Notes under the pieces: model-generated | Seen by the model: the letters and a program-made list of their open reading frames with translations, nothing else | What the model was told of the DNA's origin: nothing | Database searches by the model: none | Part shown: piece by piece, positions 1 to 5,041 of the stretch | How positions within the stretch are numbered: position 1 is the stretch's first letter | Layout of the letters: each line of letters starts with the position of its first letter | Made by a program: the position numbers and the translations under genes | Source of the DNA: Opitutales bacterium | Lineage (GTDB): Bacteria; Verrucomicrobiota; Verrucomicrobiia; Opitutales; Intestinicryptomonadaceae | Assembly (NCBI GenBank): GCA_021641325.1 | Contig: JAJXPD010000088.1 | Location: forward strand, 1-8,913 | DNA: 8,913 nt | Reading direction: 5' to 3'

Positions 1-1122
1 ACACTGAAATTCTTGGTAGCACCCGATAAATTCCGCGGCTCGCTCTCGGCGAGTCAGGCTGCGCACGCCATAAAAATGGGGATTCTCGCCGAATCGAAAG
101 ACGCCCAGATTTCCGAATACACGCTCACCGACGGCGGCGACGGCTTTGTAGACACAGTTTCGAAGGCAATAAAAGGCTCTAAGGTCATAAGGCTCAAAAC
201 TATCGACCCCACGGGGCAGGTGCTCACGGCAAAATGCGCCCTGCTTGACGAATCCACGGCTCTTGTAGGGCTTACGGAGGCGTCGGGAATCAACCTCGTT
301 TCGGAGCAGGAGCGCAACCCCGCAAAGCTTACGAACATAGGTTCGGGACAGATTCTCGAAAAACTCGTCGAACGCGGCTACAAAACGATTATCGTGGGCG
401 TCGGCGGAAGCGCGACAAACGACGGCGGCATAGGGCTTCTCATTCCCCTCGGCTTCAAATTTTTGGACAAGGACGGCAAAGACATCGAACCGACTGGCGA
501 GGGGCTTGCGAAGCTCGATAAAATCGTGCCGCCAGAAAAGAAGTTTTCAACAAAGTTCGTCGTTGCGACCGACGTCGGCAACCCGCTGCTCGGCAAGACG
601 GGCGCGGCTCTCGCCTACGCCGAACAAAAGGGCGCGACGAAAGAACAGGCGGAGGCTCTCGAACGGAACATGAAACGCCTCACGGAAGTCGCAAAAAAAT
701 GCGTGGGCAAAAGCGCGCACGAACAGGCGGGCGCAGGCTCGGCGGGCGGCTGCGGATACGGTTTGATGACTTTCCTAAACGCCAAGCGCGTGAGCGGCTT
801 CGAGCTGTTCGCAAAATACGCCGACCTCGAAACGGCGGTGAAAAACTCGAACATCGTAATCACGGGCGAAGGCGTCTTCGACGCGACCGACAAGCAGGGC
901 AAAGGCCCGTACGCGCTCGCGAAACTCGCGGCGAAACACAAAAAACCCGTGTGGATTTTCTGCGGCTCTTCCACGCTCTCGCAAAAGGACATCGACGAAA
1001 TGGGAATCCCCAACGCGAAAATCGGGCAGATTCTGCCCCTCGCCCCGAACCTCGTGGAGGCGCAAAACAGGGCGCCGAAATTCCTATCGCACTTGGCGAA
1101 GGAATTTGTAAAACAACTTTAA
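1..1122 (+). CDS. Glycerate kinase, GarK/GlxK family (5' end off the window)
   Basis: Phosphorylates D-glycerate with ATP, feeding glycerate from glyoxylate or sugar-acid breakdown into glycolysis; cytoplasmic. Counting from the TTG at 13, family signatures are APDKFRGS (3-10), TDGGDGF (39-45), GGSATNDGG (131-139), DVGNPLLG (187-194), AGAGSAGG (239-246) and ITGEGVFD (283-290) followed by GKGP (296-299). The length of about 370 residues is normal for the family. The frame stays open through base 1 and reads T-L-K-F-L before VAPDK. Family members usually begin M-K-(I/F)-(V/L)-(V/I)-A-P-D, so TTG at 13 is probably too late and the true ATG probably lies a few bases off the left edge. It is followed 12 nt later by proC on the same strand, suggesting co-transcription. 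Family assignment is firm; the choice between 2- and 3-phosphoglycerate as product is not decided by sequence. Confidence 0.93.
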   Translation, partial: TLKFLVAPDKFRGSLSASQAAHAIKMGILAESKDAQISEYTLTDGGDGFVDTVSKAIKGSKVIRLKTIDPTGQVLTAKCALLDESTALVGLTEASGINLVSEQERNPAKLTNIGSGQILEKLVERGYKTIIVGVGGSATNDGGIGLLIPLGFKFLDKDGKDIEPTGEGLAKLDKIVPPEKKFSTKFVVATDVGNPLLGKTGAALAYAEQKGATKEQAEALERNMKRLTEVAKKCVGKSAHEQAGAGSAGGCGYGLMTFLNAKRVSGFELFAKYADLETAVKNSNIVITGEGVFDATDKQGKGPYALAKLAAKHKKPVWIFCGSSTLSQKDIDEMGIPNAKIGQILPLAPNLVEAQNRAPKFLSHLAKEFVKQL

Positions 1123-1134
1123 TCGCATAAAAGA

Positions 1135-1935
1135 ATGAAAAAATTCGGCTTCATAGGCGCAGGCAAAATGGCAGGCGCAATTATCCACGGAATTTTGGCG
1201 AGCGGCAAGGTGTCCGCCGCCGAAGTGGCGTGCTCGTGCGGCAACGACGACACGGGCAAAAAACTCTCGGCGGAAACGTCGATTGCGCTCGCCGACAGCC
1301 TCGAATCGCTCTTCGCGCAGTCCGAAACGATTGTCGCCGCGTGCAAGCCCCAGCAGCTCAAAGACGTTGCGGCGGCGGGGAAGTCGGCAAAGAGCAAGGT
1401 GCTTGTGTCGATTCTCGCGGGAACTTCGATTGCCCGCCTGCGCGAGTGCTTCCCGAACGTCGGGAAAATCGTGAGGGTAATGCCGAACATGCCCGCGCAA
1501 ATTTCGCTGGGAATCTCGTGCTACGCGCCCGAATCGCCCCTTGCGGACGACGAAAAGAAAACGGTAGACACGGTGCTTTCTGCAATCGGCGAATACATGG
1601 AAATAGAGGAGGCGCGTCTCGACGCCGTAACCGCGCTTTCGGGAAGCGGCCCGGGCTACATCTTCGAATTCGCTGCGGCAATGATTGCCGGCGCAAGGGA
1701 AATAGGCTTTTCGGACGAAGAGGCAAAAAAACTCGTCGAACGCACGCTCGTAGGCTCGGCGGTGTTGCTCGAAAAATCGCCCCTGAGCGCGGACGAACTG
1801 CGAATCGCGGTGTCAAGCCCGGGGGGTACGACGCTCGCGGCTCTCGACGTTTTCGAAAAGAGCGGCTTCCGCAAAACGGTCGCCGACGCGCTCAAAGCCG
1901 CAGAAAAACGCTCAAAAGAGCTGTCCAAACTGTAA
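1135..1935 (+). CDS. proC: Pyrroline-5-carboxylate reductase
   Basis: Last step of proline synthesis: reduces 1-pyrroline-5-carboxylate to L-proline with NAD(P)H; cytoplasmic oligomer. At 266 residues it has the usual length. The N-terminal Rossmann fold shows FIGAGKMAGA (6-15), and the dinucleotide domain continues through ACKPQQ (69-74) and RVMPNMPA (114-121). The all-helical C-terminal dimerisation and substrate domain carries ALSGSGPGY (167-175) and SSPGGTT (227-233), both hallmarks of ProC. The ATG at 1135 puts the glycine-rich loop at the expected distance from the N terminus. The preceding bases (TCGCATAAAAGA) contain no Shine-Dalgarno motif. It lies 12 nt after glycerate kinase. The 107 nt that follow hold no convincing terminator for it. 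Confidence 0.97.
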   Translation: MKKFGFIGAGKMAGAIIHGILASGKVSAAEVACSCGNDDTGKKLSAETSIALADSLESLFAQSETIVAACKPQQLKDVAAAGKSAKSKVLVSILAGTSIARLRECFPNVGKIVRVMPNMPAQISLGISCYAPESPLADDEKKTVDTVLSAIGEYMEIEEARLDAVTALSGSGPGYIFEFAAAMIAGAREIGFSDEEAKKLVERTLVGSAVLLEKSPLSADELRIAVSSPGGTTLAALDVFEKSGFRKTVADALKAAEKRSKELSKL

Positions 1936-1972
1936 TAAAACCGACATTTTAGCGTTTTTTTAAGCAAAAAGC

Positions 1973-2001
1973 TTGACTGAACACAAAATGAATGGCACAT
2001 T
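1973..2001 (+). promoter_or_regulatory. Candidate sigma70-type promoter for the PEGA lipoprotein
   Basis: TTGACT (1973-1978) is a 5/6 match to the -35 consensus, preceded by C and by an A-run (1966-1970). A 17-nt spacer leads to a poor -10, CACATT (1996-2001). Transcription would begin near 2008, giving a leader of about 35 nt. The -35 is good and the -10 weak. TTGAC (1973-1977) and GTCAA (2002-2006) also form a dyad flanking the spacer, which could be an operator or chance. Confidence 0.4.
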
Positions 2002-2042
2002 GTCAACCAATCAACCGCAATAAATCTACAACAAAACCCTTT

Positions 2043-2516
2043 ATGAAAAAAATACTCCTTCTTTCGTTTGCAGCAGCACTTCTTTCGGCATGCTCCACAA
2101 TGACGTTCACGGAAGACGTTTCGGTGGACAGCATTCCGTCGGGCGCAAAAGTGTTCGTCAACGGCGAACTTGCAGGACAGACCCCCACAGTCCTCTCGCT
2201 CGACACCAAAAGCGTCTACGAAATCAAGCTCGTAAAGGAAGGCTATAAAGACCAGACGGTCAGCCTCGCCTCGGTTCGCGCCAATCCCCTCGTAAAGTTC
2301 GGTCCTCTGGTTGACATGGGCTACTACAAGAAATTGACGCCCGCCCCCGTGAACCAGTCGCTCAAACCCGCATTCCTCCCCGCGACGAAAGGCGTAAAGC
2401 CCTTCGAAGACATGGCGGGCGCGATTTTGAAAGTAGACCAGTTGAGAAAAGACGGCAAGATTTCGCGCGACGAGCACAGCTACCTACTCATGCAAATCAC
2501 CGAATTCTACAAATAA
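2043..2516 (+). CDS. Small PEGA-domain lipoprotein with SHOCT-like C terminus
   Basis: Predicted 157-residue exported lipoprotein. It starts MKKILLL, followed by a hydrophobic segment and a lipobox L-S-A-C with Cys17 as the lipidation site. Residues about 25-72 look like a PEGA domain (S-I-P-S-G-A-K-V-F-V-N-G-E, later Y-E-I-K-L-V-K-E-G-Y-K), a beta-rich surface module often found at the cell envelope. The C-terminal part (about 128-155, V-D-Q-L-R-K-D-G-K-I-S-R-D-E-H) resembles a SHOCT motif, a short helical pair thought to mediate oligomerisation. I chose ATG 2043 rather than the in-frame ATG 1992 because only the former gives a signal peptide and because 1992 lies inside the candidate promoter. 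No Shine-Dalgarno precedes it. A strong terminator follows, so it is probably monocistronic. The role is unknown; an envelope-anchored adaptor is inference. Confidence 0.88.
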   Translation: MKKILLLSFAAALLSACSTMTFTEDVSVDSIPSGAKVFVNGELAGQTPTVLSLDTKSVYEIKLVKEGYKDQTVSLASVRANPLVKFGPLVDMGYYKKLTPAPVNQSLKPAFLPATKGVKPFEDMAGAILKVDQLRKDGKISRDEHSYLLMQITEFYK

Positions 2517-2541
2517 CAAGAGACGTAAATTTTCGCGAAGG

Positions 2542-2570
2542 AACGGACACCGCAGGGAGTCCGTTTTTTT
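2542..2570 (+). terminator. Rho-independent terminator after the PEGA lipoprotein
   Basis: AACGGAC (2542-2548) pairs with GTCCGTT (2559-2565). Past an A/A mismatch, CC (2550-2551) pairs with GG (2556-2557), closing a GCAG loop. A T-run occupies 2564-2570. It sits 25 nt after the stop codon at 2516. Confidence 0.88.
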
Positions 2571-2591
2571 GCACCCAATAAAAACGCGGAA

Positions 2592-2622
2592 TGCGCAAGC
2601 AATGCCCACGCCATTGCGCGCA
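2592..2622. repeat. Strong imperfect inverted repeat (stem-loop)
   Basis: TGCGC (2592-2596), a two-base AA bulge, then GCAATG (2599-2604) pair with CATTGC (2612-2617) and GCGCA (2618-2622), around loop CCCACGC. This makes 11 base pairs in total. No T-run follows on the plus strand. On the minus strand TTTTT appears only after 7 unpaired bases, so it is a poor terminator in either direction. Confidence 0.6.
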
Positions 2623-2749
2623 AACTGCAACTAATGCCCGCGCACACGGCGTACCGCCAGACCGAGACGCAAAGCTCCGATAGAAAACGCCGCAATGCCG
2701 ATTTTCCGACGGCAAGCCGCGCACGACAAAACGTCCCCCGAACGGCGGA

Positions 2750-2810
2750 GCAAACCACCGTTTGCATGGGAACAAGCCCGCGAAACGAACTGCAAACCGC
2801 CGTTTTTGCA
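2750..2810. repeat. Two related dyad-symmetric repeats about 41 bp apart
   Basis: The first copy is GCAAAC-CACC-GTTTGC (2750-2765), a perfect 6-bp palindrome with a 4-base loop. The second is TGCAAA (2791-2796) and TTTGCA (2805-2810) around CCGCCGTT. Aligned, both read GCAAACC-(A/G)-CCGTTT-GCA, the second having two extra T. They may be two degenerate units of a tandem or dispersed intergenic repeat, or paired protein-binding sites. Confidence 0.5.
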
Positions 2811-2835
2811 CACGCCCGCCGCAAATAAATATGTC

Positions 2836-2864
2836 TTGCAAAAAATCGGCGGGCAACAGACAAT
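2836..2864 (+). promoter_or_regulatory. Candidate promoter placing +1 on the ATG at 2871
   Basis: TTGCAA (2836-2841, preceded by C), a 17-nt spacer and GACAAT (2859-2864, 4/6 match to TATAAT). Only 6 nt separate the -10 from the ATG at 2871, so the expected transcription start falls on the start codon. The same geometry recurs before 4929 and 5042. Confidence 0.45.
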
Positions 2865-2870
2865 GACAAA

Positions 2871-3158
2871 ATGAAACGTTTTCTACTTATACTTGCCATG
2901 CTTCCCGCTTTCGCATTTTGCGCGGACGCGGCGGCAATGAAAAAAGGAAGCAAATTCGACCTCGAAGCCGCCCAGAAAAACATGGCGACTTTTGCAAAAT
3001 CGTTCGTAGCCTCCGACGCCACAAAACTCGACGAGCAAATTGCAATGTACGCGCTCGAAAACAAGCTCGAAATAAAGAGCGCGTCTCTTGCCGTTTCCGT
3101 GCAGCGCGAGCAAAACTACACCGAATACTTCGCGCTCGTAGTTTTCAAGCGCAGCTAA
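2871..3158 (+). CDS. Small secreted protein of unknown function
   Basis: I do not recognise this 95-residue protein. It begins M-K-R-F followed by a hydrophobic stretch (L-L-I-L-A-M-L-P-A-F-A-F) and likely signal peptidase I sites A-D-A (18-20) or A-A-A (20-22), which leaves a mature product of about 73-75 residues. Cys17 is not in a good lipobox because the preceding residue is Phe, so a lipoprotein is less likely. The mature part is charged: a helical-looking section (about 30-58) and then an apparently beta-forming C terminus (S-A-S-L-A-V-S-V-Q, then Y-F-A-L-V-V-F-K). It has no transmembrane segment and no conserved cysteines. It lies alone between a candidate promoter and a terminator, with no Shine-Dalgarno. 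The signal peptide and codon pattern like its neighbours support it being real. Confidence 0.72.
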   Translation: MKRFLLILAMLPAFAFCADAAAMKKGSKFDLEAAQKNMATFAKSFVASDATKLDEQIAMYALENKLEIKSASLAVSVQREQNYTEYFALVVFKRS

Positions 3159-3175
3159 AATTTCCCCCGCCCCAT

Positions 3176-3210
3176 AAAAAAACCGCGCGTCGCATGGCGC
3201 GCGGTTTTTT
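3176..3210. terminator. Bidirectional Rho-independent terminator between convergent genes
   Basis: CCGCGCG (3183-3189) pairs with CGCGCGG (3198-3204) around loop TCGCATGG. It is flanked by an A-run (3176-3182) and a T-run (3205-3210), so each strand has a G+C stem followed by U. It lies 17 nt after the small secreted protein (plus) and 20 nt after nadC (minus) and can serve both. Confidence 0.93.
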
Positions 3211-3230
3211 GCGTTTAAGACGCGGAGATT

Positions 3231-4166
3231 CTACGAGTCCAAGCCGATGTCAATCCAGCGACCCGAATGCACGGGCGCGGCGGTCGAGACGAAGTCGGGA
3301 CCGATGCGGGCAATCGCGCCGATGTTGTCGAGTTTGACGCCCCCCGAAGCCTCCGTCCAAGCCTTGTCGCCAATCATATCGACGGCGGTTTTGAGATCGG
3401 CGTACGAGAAGTTGTCGAGCATGATTACGTCGGCGTCGGCGTCGAGAACGGGCTGGATTTGCAAAAGCGAATCGACCTCCACTTCGACCGCGACGTCGGG
3501 ATTTTCGTCTTTGGCAAGCCTTACGGCGTTCGCGAGCATGTCGCCCGTGACGGCGCGGGCGGCGACAAGGTGGTTGTCTTTGAGCATTACGCGGTCGAAC
3601 AGCCCTATTCTGTGGTTGAAACCGCCGCCGCAGGCGAACGCGTATTTTTCGAGAACGCGCAGACAGGGCGTCGTCTTGCGGGTGTCGAGCAGGCGCGTCT
3701 TGGAATCTCCCAAAGCCTTGACGTACTCCGCCGTGACCGTCGCCACGCCCGAAAGCCTCTGAATGAAATTGAGCATTATGCGCTCCGCCTGCAAAATAAT
3801 GCGGGCAGACCCCGAAATTTCCCCGATTTGCCCGCCCTTTTCAACGCGGTCGCCGTCGGAGACAAAGGGCGTGAATGCGCACGTTTCGCCGTCAACCGTC
3901 GATTCGTAGACTTTGAGGATAATAGGAATGAGGTTGATTCCGCACATAATCATTTCGCGTCGGGCGACGAGAAACGACCTTATTTCGGAGCGCGGCGTAA
4001 TCGTCGCCGTCGTGATGTCGGCGCAGCGGGCGGGCTTTACTTTCAGCCCCGCGCCTTCGATGTCCTCGGCGCGAGCCGTGCGGACGAGATTTTCGAGATA
4101 TTTTTCGTCGAGGTCGCCCCAAGTGAGGCGTCGGACGAGGTGTGATTTAAATTTTTCGCTTTTCAT
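3231..4166 (-). CDS. nadC: Nicotinate-nucleotide pyrophosphorylase (carboxylating), quinolinate phosphoribosyltransferase
   Basis: Converts quinolinate and PRPP to nicotinate mononucleotide, CO2 and PPi in de novo NAD synthesis; cytoplasmic dimer. At 311 residues it is slightly longer than the usual 280-300, because of an N-terminal extension before A-R-A-E-D. Family motifs run in order: L-N-F-I-Q-R-L-S-G-V-A-T (132-143), DTRKTTP (161-167), GGGFNHRIGLFD (180-191), KDNH (196-199), EVEVD (228-232), MLDNF (249-253), EASGG (272-276), and a C-terminal STAAPVHS (294-301) where many homologues have SVGALTHS. Position 168 is Cys where Gly is common (TTPGLR). The ATG at 4166 lies one base after the stop of the upstream phosphatase gene, with no Shine-Dalgarno at normal spacing, so translation is probably coupled. 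No nadA or nadB is in the window. Confidence 0.97.
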   Translation of the reverse strand: MKSEKFKSHLVRRLTWGDLDEKYLENLVRTARAEDIEGAGLKVKPARCADITTATITPRSEIRSFLVARREMIMCGINLIPIILKVYESTVDGETCAFTPFVSDGDRVEKGGQIGEISGSARIILQAERIMLNFIQRLSGVATVTAEYVKALGDSKTRLLDTRKTTPCLRVLEKYAFACGGGFNHRIGLFDRVMLKDNHLVAARAVTGDMLANAVRLAKDENPDVAVEVEVDSLLQIQPVLDADADVIMLDNFSYADLKTAVDMIGDKAWTEASGGVKLDNIGAIARIGPDFVSTAAPVHSGRWIDIGLDS

Positions 4167-4167
4167 T

Positions 4168-4929
4168 TTAGATAAAAAATTCCCTGTTTGCCGCCGCGCG
4201 AATCGAAATGCAGAAAGGCTTTTCGGGTATGCCCTGCGGAACGACTTCGTACGCCGCGCCGACCGACTCCATCAGCGAAAGCCCGCCCGCGACGTCCCAC
4301 AAATACAGACGCTCTTCATGGTACGAGTCCGCGCGTCCCGACGCCACCCACGCCATTGCGCACGCCGCGCTGCCGCACATTCTGACTTTCTTGAACTTCT
4401 GCGCCGCCATGACGAAGCGTTTGAGGTTGTCGTCCGAGTAGTCCGTCGCGCTCGGAAAGCCCGTCATGAGGACTCCCTGCGAGACGCTCTTCGCCCATTT
4501 CGGCGAGACCTTTTCGCCGTTTACCGTAAGCGGGAAGCCCTTGCCTCCTAAGAACAGCTCGTTGCGGGTGAAATCGTAAATCGCGCCGACCACGGGAGTA
4601 AGTCCCGACATCAGCCCGATGCTCACGCACACACCTGGGATACCGCGCAAAAAGTTGTAGGTGCCGTCGATGGGATCGACAACCCAGTACAATTCGCCCG
4701 AAGAAAGCAGAGAGGCGTCGCCGCCCTTTTCCTCGCCCACGACGCGCACGCCGGTGGCCGCGAGCTTTTCGCGGATAAACAGTTCGCTTTCCACGTCCTC
4801 TTGAAGTTTTACGTCGTTGCCTGCGTCCGAATTGACGCGGCGTTCGGAAATTTTTTTGAGCCTGTCGCCCGCCGCCTGCGCGACTTCGCGGACAATGCCG
4901 TAATACTGTTCGGAATCTTTTTTATCCAT
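4168..4929 (-). CDS. Inositol monophosphatase (IMPase) superfamily phosphatase
   Basis: Mg-dependent, Li-sensitive-type phosphatase fold acting on small phosphate esters; cytoplasmic. At 253 residues it has the typical length. Metal and catalytic signatures are all present: V-G-E-E (64-67), motif A W-V-V-D-P-I-D-G-T (82-90) with Asp85 and Asp88, and motif B L-W-D-V-A-G-G (210-216) with Asp212. The substrate (inositol-1-phosphate, histidinol-phosphate, PAP or NADP) cannot be read from these motifs. It is the first gene of a two-gene unit, one base upstream of nadC, so a link to NAD metabolism is possible but unproven. The ATG at 4929 is preceded by a good -10 element and no Shine-Dalgarno; the mRNA may be leaderless. 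Confidence 0.92.
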   Translation of the reverse strand: MDKKDSEQYYGIVREVAQAAGDRLKKISERRVNSDAGNDVKLQEDVESELFIREKLAATGVRVVGEEKGGDASLLSSGELYWVVDPIDGTYNFLRGIPGVCVSIGLMSGLTPVVGAIYDFTRNELFLGGKGFPLTVNGEKVSPKWAKSVSQGVLMTGFPSATDYSDDNLKRFVMAAQKFKKVRMCGSAACAMAWVASGRADSYHEERLYLWDVAGGLSLMESVGAAYEVVPQGIPEKPFCISIRAAANREFFI

Positions 4930-4935
4930 GCGGGC

Positions 4936-4965
4936 ATTATCGTAAAAATCGGGGCGCGTTTACAA
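4936..4965 (-). promoter_or_regulatory. Promoter for the IMPase-nadC unit, probably leaderless
   Basis: Read on the minus strand: TTGTAA (4965-4960, preceded by C; 4/6), an 18-nt spacer, and GATAAT (4941-4936; 5/6). Six bases follow before the ATG at 4929, so the expected +1 falls on the start codon. This is the best -10 match of the promoters reported here. Confidence 0.6.
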
Positions 4966-5006
4966 GTTTATTTTGGGACGCGGGCGGCGGAAGTCTGCGT
5001 ATTTTC

Positions 5007-5035
5007 TTGCAAGTTGAGGTTTTTTTTTAGAGATT
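5007..5035 (+). promoter_or_regulatory. Candidate promoter for the prfA operon, possibly leaderless
   Basis: TTGCAA (5007-5012, preceded by C), a 17-nt spacer containing a run of nine T (5020-5028), and GAGATT (5030-5035, a weak 3/6). Six bases follow before the ATG at 5042. It is weak on its own, but the -35 and spacing match the candidate upstream of 2871 exactly. Confidence 0.4.
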
Positions 5036-5041
5036 CGGACA

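Larger units (their letters stand above)
2571..2835. other. Intergenic interval without a convincing gene; several stem-loops
   Basis: About 265 nt between the PEGA terminator and the promoter of the next gene. Reading frames exist on both strands, but their products are rich in Arg/Ala/Pro without family resemblance and lack plausible starts, so I call none. Visible structure: a stem-loop at 2592-2622, a 5-bp TGCCG/CGGCA hairpin at 2696-2714, and two related dyads at 2750-2765 and 2791-2810. The interval could be a degraded gene, an intergenic repeat, or a structured RNA. The sequence does not decide between these. Confidence 0.6.

Noticed and set aside
1936..1972. Possible proC terminator: AAGC-AAAAA-GCTT preceded by a T-run
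   Set aside because: The stem is 4 bp, and the T-run precedes the hairpin where a terminator needs it after. The A-run fits better as upstream promoter sequence of the next gene.
1992..2042. Earlier in-frame ATG giving a 174-residue PEGA protein
   Set aside because: The 17 extra residues would bury the signal peptide and the start lies within the candidate promoter. ATG 2043 gives a canonical lipoprotein signal.
2634..2828. 64-residue plus-strand reading frame in the structured intergenic interval
   Set aside because: Arg/Ala/Thr-rich without family resemblance, no start context, and it overlaps the paired dyads. It is best explained as a chance frame in G+C-rich DNA.
2507..3064. 185-residue minus-strand frame across the intergenic interval and the secreted-protein gene
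   Set aside because: It is largely the complement of the 95-residue gene plus the terminator region, with low-complexity composition. The plus-strand gene has a signal peptide, promoter and terminator.
3267..4145. 292-residue plus-strand frame
   Set aside because: It is the antisense of nadC, which carries all family motifs; the long antisense frame is a by-product of G+C-biased codons.
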